Made by a program: the position numbers and the translations under genes. A stretch of DNA of 64,000 nucleotides from Thermobaculum sp042408415 (lineage in GTDB: Bacteria > Chloroflexota > Chloroflexia > Thermobaculales > Thermobaculaceae), in NCBI GenBank assembly GCA_042408415.1, contig JBHORE010000003.1, positions 16,442 to 80,441 on the forward strand, given 5' to 3'. Within the stretch, counting starts at the first letter, position 1, and each line of letters begins with the position of its first letter. The notes beneath the pieces were generated by a model. The model was not told the DNA's origin. It saw nothing but the letters and a program-made list of their open reading frames with translations, and ran no database searches. Positions 43,786-53,150 of this stretch are shown here, in pieces.

Positions 43786-44157
43786 TTAGGGTATGAGCAT
43801 ATTTATAGCTAATTGTAAATCTTTTAGGTCAAAAGGCTTTTCAATGATCCAATCAGCTTTCGTAGCCCTGAAATCTCTTAGATACTTACGCTTAGCACTT
43901 AGGATGATGACAGGTATATTCATAGTCTCCTCGTCAGACTTAAGTGACTCCAGAAGCTGTAGGCCGTCGACACGGGGTAATTCTATATCTAAAGTTATGA
44001 GAGCAGGATGTAGCCTCTTGATCATCACTAGAGCAGTTTCAGCCTCCTCTAGGGGTAGAACTCTATAACCTTCCCCCTCAAATACAAGGGTGAGAAAGTC
44101 TCGCACCTCGTCATTATCATCTATTACCACTATCGTCCGACTATCCACTGAAGACAT
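43786..44157 (-). CDS. Single-domain response regulator
   Basis: Receiver domain only, about 123 residues, with no output domain. VIDDNDEVRDFL carries the acidic pair, the phosphorylation Asp is in LITLDIELPRVDG, the switch Ser is in VIILSAK and the conserved Lys in IIEKPF. No histidine kinase is adjacent. It heads the operon with the WecG-type gene 22 bases downstream. A TTG at 44172 is an alternative start; neither has a clear ribosome binding site. Confidence 0.88.
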   Translation of the reverse strand: MSSVDSRTIVVIDDNDEVRDFLTLVFEGEGYRVLPLEEAETALVMIKRLHPALITLDIELPRVDGLQLLESLKSDEETMNIPVIILSAKRKYLRDFRATKADWIIEKPFDLKDLQLAINMLIP

Positions 44158-44272
44158 CAGAGCCACATCCAATCTGTAAGCAGATTTTACTCCAAAAAGT
44201 TAGCACATTCATTCATTTTGCAAAAAGCATACCCTGGAATACGTGTGGGCATCTAGATGTTATGAGTAATGA

Positions 44273-44308
44273 AGCCGCTGATTCAGATACAGTTGCAAAC
44301 TAGCGGCT
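44273..44308 (+). repeat. Possible stem-loop in clpC leader
   Basis: AGCCGCT and AGCGGCT (7-base perfect arms, 22-base loop), 33 bases before the clpC start. It could shape the leader mRNA; evidence is weak. Confidence 0.3.
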
Positions 44309-44341
44309 CTACTACAAACTTTTTGGGTGAGGTAGAAGGAA

Positions 44342-46789
44342 TTGGCGCTGAATAGGTTTACTGATCAAGCTCACGATGCATTTCAAAGAGCCCATGAAGC
44401 TATGTTGCGCATGGGTCACTCATATCTGGATGTAGAACACCTGTTACTGGGACTGTTGGAGCAGCCAGATAGCACGGCCCAGATGATCCTGAAGCGTGTG
44501 GGCGTAGATATACCGAGACTAAAGGATCAGGTCGAGCAGGTGCTACGTGGCTCTCAACCGGTCACTCCAAATCGTGGTAACCAATTGCAGGTGTATGTAA
44601 CAGCTAGGGTAAGACAGCTGGGAGCATCCGCAGCCATGGAGGCGGACAGAAACGGGGATGAATACGTAAGCACAGAGCACATATTGCTAGCTTTGTGCAA
44701 AGATAATACTGGCCCCGCAAGCAGGCTGCTCTCGGCAAGTGGTGCTACACCTGAAGCAGTAGAGAAGGCCTTCCACGAGATCAGAGGTGAAGAGAAGATA
44801 ACCGATCCTCATGCTAGCGCCCAGGGACAGGCACTCGAGAAGTTTGCCGTCGACCTGACTGCGCTGGCCGAGAAGAACGAGCTTGATCCTCTGATAGGCA
44901 GAAGGACAGAGCTGCGCCGGGTCATGCAGATACTATCTAGAAGAACCAAGAACAATCCCGTCCTTATAGGAGAGCCCGGGGTAGGTAAGACTGCAATCGT
45001 GGAAGGACTTGCTCAAGCTATAGTCAGGGATGAGGTGCCTGAGCCACTGAGGGGCAAGAGGGTACTATCACTTGACTTGGCCTCAATGCTTGCTGGATCT
45101 AAGTTCCGAGGAGAGTTTGAAGAAAGGCTACGTGCCGTAGTAGACGAGATCAAGCAATCTAAGGGCCAGATTATACTGTTTATAGACGAGATACATACGA
45201 TTGTTGGAGCTGGGGCTGCGGAAGGCGCAATGGATGCCGCCAATATGTTGAAGCCTGCCCTTGCTAGAGGACAGCTGCAGGCGATAGGAGCAACTACACT
45301 TGACGAATACAGAAAACATATTGAGAAGGACGCAGCTCTGGAGAGGAGACTAGCTCCGGTGTTTGTTGAGGAGCCCTCCCCAGAAGAGACCCTGCAAGTC
45401 CTTTATGGAGTAAGGGACAGGTACGAGCAGCACCACGGCCTGAAGATATCTGATGAGGCGCTTGAGGCAGCTGTGAGGCTATCCCACAGATACCTCAAGG
45501 AACGCAGACTGCCTGATAAGGCTATAGACCTCATGGATGAGGCAGCCAGCAAGGTGCGCCTAGATAACTTTGATCTACCTGAGGAGCTTAAGTCTTACAA
45601 GCGAAAGATTGAGAGCTTGAACTCGCAGATCGAAGCGGCAGTGGCTGAGCAGGATTATGAGCGTGCAGCTATGCTCAAGGCTGAACTCATAAAGACACAA
45701 AATGAGTACGATAAGGAATACGAGAAGATCAAGTCAGAGCATCCAATAAGTGAGACAGTAACTGCCAAGGATATAGCTGAGGTTGTAGCACAATGGACTG
45801 GTGTTCCAGTCAACCAAATGCTAGAGTCTGAGACTGCTAAGCTGGCTCACATGGAGGAAGCTCTGCATAAGAGAGTCATCGGACAGGATCAAGCCATACA
45901 AGCTGTATCTGACGCCATTAGAAGGAGCAGAGCAGGCCTATCTGATCCCAACAGGCCAATAGGTTCCTTCATATTCCTTGGACCAACAGGAGTAGGTAAG
46001 ACCGAGCTGGCTAGAGCGTTAGCTGAGTTCCTGTTCGATGATAGGGAAGCCATGGTCCGAATAGATATGAGCGAGTATGGCGAGCGTCATACGGTATCCA
46101 GGTTGATAGGGTCTCCTCCCGGATATGTGGGTTACGATGAGGGTGGACAGCTAACTGAGGTTGTCCGACGGAGGCCATATCAGGTGATATTGTTTGACGA
46201 AATAGAGAAGGCTCACCCTGAGGTCTTCAACGTAATGTTGCAGATACTTGATGATGGTAGGCTGACTGATGGGCATGGGAGAACAGTTGACTTTAGAAAC
46301 ACGGTCATCATTATGACTAGCAATGTGGGTACTGGTTGGATCGAGCAGTACCAGCCACTAGGGTTCACCAGGGCTGTGGACAGTCGAGGTGAGCAGAAGA
46401 AGCTTGAGGATGCTGTGACCAGAGCACTAAGGGAAACCTTTAGGCCCGAGTTTCTGAACAGAATAGACGAGATCATAGTATTCCATCCGCTCACCAGAGA
46501 ACAGATACTGCAAATAGTGGACATACAACTAGGTGACCTTAAGAAGAGGCTCGAGGAGCGCAAGATAAACCTGGAGCTGACACAAGCAGCTAAGGAGTGG
46601 CTAGCTGATGAGGGATTTGATCCCACCTTCGGTGCTAGACCATTGAAGAGGACCATCCAGAAGAACATAGAGAACCTGATTTCGAAGATGCTTATAAGCG
46701 GCGAGATCAAAGAGGGAGACACTGTAGTTGTCGATAGAGATGGGGATAGGCTTACATTCTCATCTCTCCAACCAGTCGTAACTCAGTAG
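44342..46789 (+). CDS. clpC: ATP-dependent Clp protease ATP-binding subunit ClpC
   Basis: Hsp100 unfoldase of 815 residues. Order: two N-domain repeats, AAA+ module 1 (GEPGVGKTAIVEG), a short middle region with a UVR-type motif (EQDYERAAMLKAEL) and AAA+ module 2 (GPTGVGKTELARAL). The short middle and UVR motif, in place of the long ClpB coiled coil, identify ClpC. It feeds ClpP and can work with the ClpS encoded in this window; clpP is not here. Start TTG with GAGG/AAGGAA upstream. An N-end degradation route is expected. Confidence 0.95.
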   Translation: MALNRFTDQAHDAFQRAHEAMLRMGHSYLDVEHLLLGLLEQPDSTAQMILKRVGVDIPRLKDQVEQVLRGSQPVTPNRGNQLQVYVTARVRQLGASAAMEADRNGDEYVSTEHILLALCKDNTGPASRLLSASGATPEAVEKAFHEIRGEEKITDPHASAQGQALEKFAVDLTALAEKNELDPLIGRRTELRRVMQILSRRTKNNPVLIGEPGVGKTAIVEGLAQAIVRDEVPEPLRGKRVLSLDLASMLAGSKFRGEFEERLRAVVDEIKQSKGQIILFIDEIHTIVGAGAAEGAMDAANMLKPALARGQLQAIGATTLDEYRKHIEKDAALERRLAPVFVEEPSPEETLQVLYGVRDRYEQHHGLKISDEALEAAVRLSHRYLKERRLPDKAIDLMDEAASKVRLDNFDLPEELKSYKRKIESLNSQIEAAVAEQDYERAAMLKAELIKTQNEYDKEYEKIKSEHPISETVTAKDIAEVVAQWTGVPVNQMLESETAKLAHMEEALHKRVIGQDQAIQAVSDAIRRSRAGLSDPNRPIGSFIFLGPTGVGKTELARALAEFLFDDREAMVRIDMSEYGERHTVSRLIGSPPGYVGYDEGGQLTEVVRRRPYQVILFDEIEKAHPEVFNVMLQILDDGRLTDGHGRTVDFRNTVIIMTSNVGTGWIEQYQPLGFTRAVDSRGEQKKLEDAVTRALRETFRPEFLNRIDEIIVFHPLTREQILQIVDIQLGDLKKRLEERKINLELTQAAKEWLADEGFDPTFGARPLKRTIQKNIENLISKMLISGEIKEGDTVVVDRDGDRLTFSSLQPVVTQ

Positions 46790-46815
46790 CAAGCAAAAAC
46801 TCGTAAAAGTAAGGA

Positions 46816-46850
46816 TACTAGAGCCTGGGAGATGCTCCCAGGCTCTAGTA
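46816..46850 (+). terminator. Terminator of clpC
   Basis: TACTAGAGCCTGGGAG and its exact reverse complement, 16-base arms with a 3-base ATG loop, 26 bases after the clpC stop. The tail is CTATTTAG, a short U-rich stretch. Confidence 0.8.
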
Positions 46851-46939
46851 CTATTTAGAAGCACCTAAAATCGTTATGGATGACCTAATACAGACTAGGA
46901 AGAAAGCTATAATCACAACGTAATCCGATGGAGGCCAAA

Positions 46940-48691
46940 ATGCTCTTTTCAAAACTCGCAGAATACTTTGAACAGTTGGACCATACCACAAGTAGAAACA
47001 CCTTAGTAGCCATTTTGGCCGACTTGTACTCCAAATGTGATCAGTCCGAAGTGCGACCAATTACTTACCTACTACAAGGCAGGATTGCACCTTTCTTTAA
47101 GCCTATCGAGATAGGTATGGGAATAAACTACGTTGCAGACGCTATTGCTAGAGCTTTTGGTGTGGACAGAAAACATGTTATGCAGGTCTTTGATAAAGTT
47201 GGAGATATTGGCACAGCAGCTCGTCAGGTGCAGCAGGAGGCCGGAAAAGATCTGCCCGCGGAAGACACCCCAACTGTCTCGGAAATATTCAATCAGCTTA
47301 TGGCTATAAGTCAGGTATCCGGCCCAGGCAGTATTGAGAAGAAGATAAGCATGTTCGCAAATATATTACAGAAGCTGGATCCTAGATCTGTAACCTACAT
47401 ATGCAGAATACCAGTAGGTACCTTGAGGCTAGGAGTAGGAGATCCAACTATTTTGGATGCTTTATCTTTTGCTAAGAGCGGAGATAAGAGCCTTCGCAAA
47501 CCTCTAGAAAGGGCCTATAATGAAACCTCAGATCTCGGACTCATAGCTGAGACCCTATGGAAGGAGGGTATAGAGGGCATAGAGAAACTCTCTATTATGC
47601 CCGGTAATCCAGTAAGACCAGCTCTAGCTGAGAGACTTCCCACTCCCGAGGCCATAATCAACAGGATGGGGCAATGTGCTGTTGAGAAGAAATACGATGG
47701 TTTCCGATGTCAGGTACACAAAATAGGAAACGAGGTGAAAATATTCTCTAGGAATCTTGAGGACATGACAGGGATGTTCCCTGAAATCACCAGCGGCACT
47801 CTAGCCATGGTGGATGCAGAAACTGCTATTTTTGAAGGAGAAGCCCTTGCTTACCACCCCTTATCTGGAGAGTTCCTCCCGTTTCAAGTCACTACAAAGC
47901 GAAGAAGAAAGCACAAAATAGAAGAAGCGGCTCAAGAACTCCCATTAAAGTTGTTTGCTTTCGACATTCTCTATAAGAATGGTGAAAACTTGATGGGAAT
48001 GAAATATGTAGAGAGAAGGGAGGTACTAGCAGATACCATTAAGGGGGAAGACTCTCTCATCATTTCAGAATGGGTCATAGCAGATAACGTTGAGAAGTTG
48101 ATGGAGGTTTTTAACGAGGCAATAGAAAGTGGCCTCGAAGGCATAGTCGCCAAGAGGTTAGACTCCCCTTATCAGGCAGGAGCAAGGAACTTTAACTGGG
48201 TAAAGCTCAAAAGAACTCACGCAGGGCAACTGCAAGATACTGTCGACTGCGTCATAGTAGGCTACATCTATGGCAGAGGGAAAAGGGCACAACTCGGTGC
48301 TGGAGCATTATTGGTTGCCGTTTATAACTCAGACAAGGATACATTTCAAACCATCACTAAGATAGGCACAGGACTAACTGACGAAGAATGGAAGGAAGTC
48401 GTAGAAAGATGTAAACCCTATGTTACAGAAGAAAAACCAGCTCGAGTAGAAAGCATAATTCAGCCAAGCGTGTGGGTGGAGCCCGCGGTAGTTATAGAGG
48501 TACTCGCCGACGAAATCACAAGGTCTCCGGTGCACACAGCAGGTATGGATGGAGATAAGCAGGGATATGCCCTTAGGTTCCCTCGCCTGGTGAGCTTTAG
48601 AGAGTCGGACAAGCGACCAGAAGATGCTACCACGGTACAAGAGATAATAGAGATGTATCAACAACAAGCTATCAAACAAGTTGCTTCATAA
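46940..48691 (+). CDS. ATP-dependent DNA ligase, archaeal/LigB type
   Basis: ATP-dependent ligase of 583 residues. It has the N-terminal DNA-binding domain (DNA_ligase_A_N type, LFSKLAEYFEQLDHTTSR), the nucleotidyltransferase core with adenylated Lys251 in EKKYDGFR, FEGEALAY, GLEGIVAKRLDSPYQAG, WVKLKR and an OB domain at the C-terminus. The segment FLPFQVTTKRRRKHKI mirrors replicative ligases of Archaea. Most bacteria rely on NAD-dependent LigA, so this is an additional or acquired enzyme. The ATG at 46940 is chosen over 46928 because GGAGG sits 5 bases before it. Confidence 0.93.
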   Translation: MLFSKLAEYFEQLDHTTSRNTLVAILADLYSKCDQSEVRPITYLLQGRIAPFFKPIEIGMGINYVADAIARAFGVDRKHVMQVFDKVGDIGTAARQVQQEAGKDLPAEDTPTVSEIFNQLMAISQVSGPGSIEKKISMFANILQKLDPRSVTYICRIPVGTLRLGVGDPTILDALSFAKSGDKSLRKPLERAYNETSDLGLIAETLWKEGIEGIEKLSIMPGNPVRPALAERLPTPEAIINRMGQCAVEKKYDGFRCQVHKIGNEVKIFSRNLEDMTGMFPEITSGTLAMVDAETAIFEGEALAYHPLSGEFLPFQVTTKRRRKHKIEEAAQELPLKLFAFDILYKNGENLMGMKYVERREVLADTIKGEDSLIISEWVIADNVEKLMEVFNEAIESGLEGIVAKRLDSPYQAGARNFNWVKLKRTHAGQLQDTVDCVIVGYIYGRGKRAQLGAGALLVAVYNSDKDTFQTITKIGTGLTDEEWKEVVERCKPYVTEEKPARVESIIQPSVWVEPAVVIEVLADEITRSPVHTAGMDGDKQGYALRFPRLVSFRESDKRPEDATTVQEIIEMYQQQAIKQVAS

Positions 48692-48716
48692 ACTACGTTG
48701 CTTGAGGTGAGGTATC

Positions 48717-49820
48717 ATGGCGGACCCGAGACATCAGAAGTTAGCACAGGTACTTATAAACTACTCATTAGGTATACAACCTGGAGATAAGCTTATAATC
48801 ACCGCTCCTGCTGCAGCCGCTCCCCTTGTAAGAGAAGCTTATAGAGAGGCCATCAGGGCTGGTGCACATGTTATGACCAGGATAACTATAGATGGCCTGG
48901 CCGAGATAAGGTTCCGTGAAAGTACCGACGAGCAGTTGAGATTCGTGCTAGAACCCGAGAGACAGGAGATAGAATACTTCGATGCTATGCTAAGGATAAT
49001 GGCGGATGAGAATACCAAGTCTCTAACCAATGTAGACCCTAACAAGCTAGCCATCGCCCAGCAAGCACGAACAGATATCATGAGAAGATATCTTGAAAGA
49101 GCCGCAACAGGCGAGCTCAGATGGTGCCTGACTCTGTACCCTACACATGCGTATGCTCAGGATGCAGAGATGTCCCTAGAGGAATATGAAAACTTTGTGT
49201 TTAACGCAGGATTAATCCATCACGATAACCCATCTGAATCATGGCAAAAGATAGCCAAAAAGCAACAAGAAATCGTGAAGCTGCTTGAAAGCCATGATGA
49301 AATACATATCGTTGGGAATGATATCGATCTCCGCTACCGAGTAGGGGGAAGAAAATGGATAAGTGCAGATGGCAAGCATAACTTCCCAGACGGGGAGGTA
49401 TTCACCGGACCTATTGAGGACTCAGTAAATGGTCATATAAGGTTCAGCTATCCAGCCGTATACAACGGAAGGGAGGTAGAAAACGTGAGGCTTACCTTCC
49501 AGGACGGCAAGGTTGTAGACGCCACTGCTTCCCGCGGGGAGGATTTGCTGAACTCAATGCTAAATATCGATGAGGGAGCCAGAAGAGTCGGCGAAGTAGC
49601 CTTTGGCCTAAACTACGATATTCAGAAGTTCACTCGTAACATACTTTTCGACGAAAAGATAGGTGGAACGATGCATATGGCCCTTGGAAGGGCTTACCCT
49701 GAAACGGGTGGGACCAATGCATCCGCCATACATTGGGATATGATCGCAGATCTGACTGATGCTAAGGTCTACGCCGACGGAGAGCTCATATACGAAAACA
49801 GGAAGTTCAAGATCTGGTAG
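48717..49820 (+). CDS. Aminopeptidase, M29 family
   Basis: Thermophilic-type metallo-aminopeptidase of 367 residues, related to AmpS and aminopeptidase T. Metal-binding positions are visible in FPDGEVFTGP (first Glu), the Glu of EGARRVGEVAFG, GTMHMALGRAYPE (His and Tyr) and SAIHWDMIADL (His, Asp). It would remove N-terminal residues from peptides in the cytosol. It follows the ligase gene by 25 bases, with AGGTGAGG before the ATG, and ends in front of a strong hairpin. Confidence 0.93.
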   Translation: MADPRHQKLAQVLINYSLGIQPGDKLIITAPAAAAPLVREAYREAIRAGAHVMTRITIDGLAEIRFRESTDEQLRFVLEPERQEIEYFDAMLRIMADENTKSLTNVDPNKLAIAQQARTDIMRRYLERAATGELRWCLTLYPTHAYAQDAEMSLEEYENFVFNAGLIHHDNPSESWQKIAKKQQEIVKLLESHDEIHIVGNDIDLRYRVGGRKWISADGKHNFPDGEVFTGPIEDSVNGHIRFSYPAVYNGREVENVRLTFQDGKVVDATASRGEDLLNSMLNIDEGARRVGEVAFGLNYDIQKFTRNILFDEKIGGTMHMALGRAYPETGGTNASAIHWDMIADLTDAKVYADGELIYENRKFKIW

Positions 49821-49823
49821 AGC

Positions 49824-49855
49824 TGTGCGCGGCAGATAGAGTCCTGCCGCGCACA
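49824..49855. terminator. Hairpin between aminopeptidase gene and panB
   Basis: TGTGCGCGGCAG and CTGCCGCGCACA pair over 12 GC-rich bases with an 8-base loop. It stands between converging genes and may stop transcription from both sides, though no clear U-run follows on the plus strand. Confidence 0.65.
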
Positions 49856-49862
49856 AAAATAA

Positions 49863-50717
49863 CTAACTCAAAGCTTGCTGGAATTTGGTGAGCTCCTCAG
49901 GGCTTAATGAATAGGAGTGCTCCTCGTCAGGGAACTTTCTACTCTTTACATCCTCTTTGTACATACAGAAGCCCTTAAGTATATGCTCGGATAGGTCAAC
50001 GTATCGTTTGGCAAACTTAGGTAGTGATCTTTGACTCAAGCCAAATATATCATGGAAGACCAACACTTGGCCGTCGCAATAAGGACCAGCACCAATGCCT
50101 ATGGTAGGTATCTCCAAGCGCTCTGTGATAGCCTTGGCCACCGGCGCAGGTACAGCCTCGAGAACAAGAGCGAATATGCCTGCATCCTGTAGAGCCAGGG
50201 CCTCATTCAAGAGCCTCAAGGCAGAGCCAGAATCTCTCCCTTGTACCCTGTAACCTCCGAGCAACGAGAATGACTGAGGAGTAAGGCCTATATGCCCCAT
50301 TACTGGTATGCCCGCAGCTACTATGGCCTTAATCCTTGAAAGCACTGCCGTGCCGCCCTCGAGCTTTACTGCATCGACTTCAGCATCCCTCATAAAGGCA
50401 CCAGCATTCAAAACCGCATCTCTATCAGAGGGCTGATAGGACATGTATGGCATGTCGCCCACAATAAGAGCCCTTTCAGTTGCCTTCGAAACAGCTCTAG
50501 AATGGCTTATCATCTCGTCCATGCTTACTTGTAAGGTATGTTCGTACCCAAGGACATTGTTAGCAATGGAATCGCCTACTAATATGACATCTATACCTGC
50601 CCTATCAGCCAGTAGGGCGGTTGGATAGTCATACGCAGTCACCATTACTATGGGTTCATCTTTTTGCTTCAAACGTATCAGGTCCCGAATGGTAACTTTA
50701 TGAAGGGTAGATGACAT
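49863..50717 (-). CDS. panB: 3-methyl-2-oxobutanoate hydroxymethyltransferase
   Basis: First step of pantothenate synthesis: adds a hydroxymethyl group from methylene-THF to alpha-ketoisovalerate. About 284 residues. PanB motifs: MVTAYDYPTALLADRAGIDVILVGDS, MPYMSYQ, AVKLEGG, MGHIGLTPQS, LVLEAVP and IGIGAGPYCDGQVLV. The ATG at 50717 (MSSTLHKVTI) has GGAGG 8 bases upstream; an in-frame upstream start would add 18 residues not seen in the family. panC and panD are not in the window. Confidence 0.95.
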   Translation of the reverse strand: MSSTLHKVTIRDLIRLKQKDEPIVMVTAYDYPTALLADRAGIDVILVGDSIANNVLGYEHTLQVSMDEMISHSRAVSKATERALIVGDMPYMSYQPSDRDAVLNAGAFMRDAEVDAVKLEGGTAVLSRIKAIVAAGIPVMGHIGLTPQSFSLLGGYRVQGRDSGSALRLLNEALALQDAGIFALVLEAVPAPVAKAITERLEIPTIGIGAGPYCDGQVLVFHDIFGLSQRSLPKFAKRYVDLSEHILKGFCMYKEDVKSRKFPDEEHSYSLSPEELTKFQQALS

Positions 50718-50836
50718 CACCTGTTCCTCCCAAAGTAGTACCTGCCATAAAATGGTCAAGTCCAGTTGCAATGTATCAAGTAAGGAACTAAGTGTAAAGG
50801 AATGAAGTGCTTGGAAATTATCTAAGTGCTATACGA

Positions 50837-50842
50837 TATAAT
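50837..50842 (+). promoter_or_regulatory. -10 box just before rlmN start
   Basis: Perfect TATAAT ending 6 bases before the first ATG of rlmN, with no Shine-Dalgarno between. This arrangement fits a leaderless transcript. A TTGGAA at 50811 is 20 bases away, a poor spacing. Confidence 0.5.
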
Positions 50843-50848
50843 TACTCG

Positions 50849-51964
50849 ATGAACATGCATCCGGCACTCAGTATCGCCAAAAGGAAAAATCACAAGCCAG
50901 CTAAATCCTTGCTTGATCTTTCCTTACAGGAACTGCGTGAATGGATCAGGCTGAGGGGTTATCCAGAATACAGAGCGGTTCAGGTATGGCAGGCCCTCTA
51001 TAGGCAGTTAGAAATCGATCCAGAGAAAATGACCAGCCTGCCAAAGGCCCTTAGAGAGGAGCTAAGCGCAGAGTTCCCATTCCCTAACATCACTCCCATT
51101 AGGACGTTTGTAGCTGATGGAGGTGATACCGAGAAAGTTCTGTTCCGTCTTGAGGATGGTAACGCTATTGAAAGTGTTCTAATGGAATATATGGATGGTA
51201 GGGCTACAGTCTGCGTAAGCTCACAAGCAGGATGCGCTATTGGCTGCACATTCTGTGCTACTGGCTTAGGAGGTTTCTACAGAAACCTCTCAGCAGGCGA
51301 AATAGTATATCAAATCCTGTACTTCTCGAAGAGGCTTCGTGATAAAGGTAGGAAGCTCACAAATATTGTGTACATGGGTATGGGCGAGCCCTTGGCTAAC
51401 CTAGATGCTGTCTGGCGATCTGTAGAGAACTTGCATGAACCCACCGGCATGAACTTTAGCGCACGCAGGATCACTATATCCACTGCGGGCTTAGTTCATC
51501 AGATAGATAGATTTCCACCAACAGATCTTCAGGTGAACCTAGCTATATCGCTCCATGCACCTAATGATGATCTACGCACAAGTATCATGCCTATCAATCG
51601 CAGGTGGCCCATCTCAGAGTTGATAGCCTCTGCAAAAAGATATGTCGCAAGAACTCATAGGAGAATCACCTTTGAATACGTACTCATAGCTGGCTGTAAC
51701 AGCTCCAAAGAACAAGCGAGAGATCTATCGAACCTGTTACGAGGATTGCTCTGCCACGTGAACCTGATCCCTCTCAATAGAGTACCCGGGAGTCCTTTCG
51801 AGCCTCCTTCAACTGAGGAAGTAAATGCTTTCAGAGACATACTACTAAGCGCGGGAATACCCTGCACAGTAAGACTGGAAAGGGGAGCGGACATTCTGGC
51901 AGCATGCGGTCAACTAAGAATGGAGCACTCACTTTATGACACAGCTATACCTAGACACATATAG
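50849..51964 (+). CDS. rlmN: Dual-specificity 23S rRNA/tRNA methyltransferase RlmN
   Basis: Radical SAM methyltransferase that methylates C2 of adenosine in 23S rRNA A2503 and tRNA A37. About 371 residues. The cluster motif CxxxCxxC is in AGCAIGCTFCATG; MGMGEPLAN follows; the C-terminal catalytic Cys is in LAACGQL. The frame is open further upstream, but a -10 box lies just before the ATG at 50849, which I take as start. It overlaps larC by 29 bases. Confidence 0.94.
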   Translation: MNMHPALSIAKRKNHKPAKSLLDLSLQELREWIRLRGYPEYRAVQVWQALYRQLEIDPEKMTSLPKALREELSAEFPFPNITPIRTFVADGGDTEKVLFRLEDGNAIESVLMEYMDGRATVCVSSQAGCAIGCTFCATGLGGFYRNLSAGEIVYQILYFSKRLRDKGRKLTNIVYMGMGEPLANLDAVWRSVENLHEPTGMNFSARRITISTAGLVHQIDRFPPTDLQVNLAISLHAPNDDLRTSIMPINRRWPISELIASAKRYVARTHRRITFEYVLIAGCNSSKEQARDLSNLLRGLLCHVNLIPLNRVPGSPFEPPSTEEVNAFRDILLSAGIPCTVRLERGADILAACGQLRMEHSLYDTAIPRHI

Positions 51965-53150
51965 CGGCATTAGCGGAGATATGTTTCTTGGAGCACTGTT
52001 AGATCTAGGTGCCGACGCAAATGCCTTGAATGAGCAACTTCAATCTCTGGATATAGGTAACTGGAACCTAAAGATAGAGAAGACAACACAATCAGGCATA
52101 AGCGGAACTAAGATAGAAGTTGAGTATTCAGAGCAGCACATCCATAGAAACCTTCAAGACATAGTCCAGATAATTACAAAATCTAAGCTTCCTGACAGCG
52201 TCAAGAATAAAGCCATAGACATCTTTCACCTAATCGCTCAGTCTGAAGCCAAAGTACACGGCACATCGGTGGATGAAATACACTTCCACGAAGTTGGAGC
52301 TGTAGACTCGATAATAGACGTAGTAGGCACATGCTTGGCGCTGCATCTTCTAGAGATAGATCAGATTTACTGTTCAAGCTTACCTTTGGGAGATGGTTTC
52401 GTATCTACAAGTCATGGAAAGCTACCGGTGCCTGCGCCTGCCACTTTGGAAATCCTCAGTACGTGTGATGCCAGAGTTACATTCAGTAGGGGCTCTGGCG
52501 AGATGGTAACCCCTACAGGAGCAGCCCTTGTAGCCAAGCTGGCTCATTTTGATATACCGACTGCTGCCAAGATTCGTAAAATAGGGTACGGATTTGGCTC
52601 ACGTCATCTCCCTTGGCCCAATGCATTGAGAGCTATACTGCTCGAAAAGGATGAACCTTCATCAGCACTTAACACCTACGACGTAGACGAAGTAGTCATG
52701 ATAGAGACAAATATTGATGACCTATCCCCTGAATTGACTTCTTATATGCAATCGAAACTACTTCGTAGTGGGGCTCTGGACGTTTGGATCTCTCCGGTCA
52801 TTATGAAGAAAGGTAGATATGGACATGTGATAAGCGTCCTAACGCTAGAAGAAAATGCATTAGAGATTACGGATTTGCTTCTGAGAGAGACTACAACTCT
52901 TGGCGTAAGGGAGAGCCGTCTTAAAAGAGTAAAAGCTCGCAGAGAGATAAGGGAGATAGATACCAAATTGGGCAAAATCAGATTAAAGTTGAAGCTGATA
53001 GATGGCAAAGTACATCAAGTTAAGCCTGAGTACGAAGACTGTGTGTCATTAGCTCAAAAGCATGACATGCCTATAGATCAGGTCTACGATTTAGCTAACG
53101 TGGAAGCAAGAAAAATTATAGGGAGGGAGATTGATAATTTATGCCTCTAG
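51936..53150 (+). CDS. larC: Nickel-pincer cofactor biosynthesis protein LarC
   Basis: CTP-dependent nickel insertase that completes the nickel-pincer nucleotide of lactate racemase and relatives. 404 residues. The N-terminus LYLDTYSGISGDMFLGALLDLGA and the middle DEIHFHEVGAVDSIIDVVG are family signatures, and LarC1- and LarC2-like parts are in one uninterrupted frame. larB, larE and larA were not seen. The next gene encodes PurE, the family to which the catalytic part of LarB is related, but it is a true PurE. It overlaps purE by 10 bases. Confidence 0.92.
   Translation: MTQLYLDTYSGISGDMFLGALLDLGADANALNEQLQSLDIGNWNLKIEKTTQSGISGTKIEVEYSEQHIHRNLQDIVQIITKSKLPDSVKNKAIDIFHLIAQSEAKVHGTSVDEIHFHEVGAVDSIIDVVGTCLALHLLEIDQIYCSSLPLGDGFVSTSHGKLPVPAPATLEILSTCDARVTFSRGSGEMVTPTGAALVAKLAHFDIPTAAKIRKIGYGFGSRHLPWPNALRAILLEKDEPSSALNTYDVDEVVMIETNIDDLSPELTSYMQSKLLRSGALDVWISPVIMKKGRYGHVISVLTLEENALEITDLLLRETTTLGVRESRLKRVKARREIREIDTKLGKIRLKLKLIDGKVHQVKPEYEDCVSLAQKHDMPIDQVYDLANVEARKIIGREIDNLCL

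Noticed and set aside
44200..44206. TTAGCAC upstream of clpC, resembling half of a CIRCE heat-shock operator.
   Set aside because: The matching GAGTGCTAA arm is absent at the required spacing, so it is probably chance.
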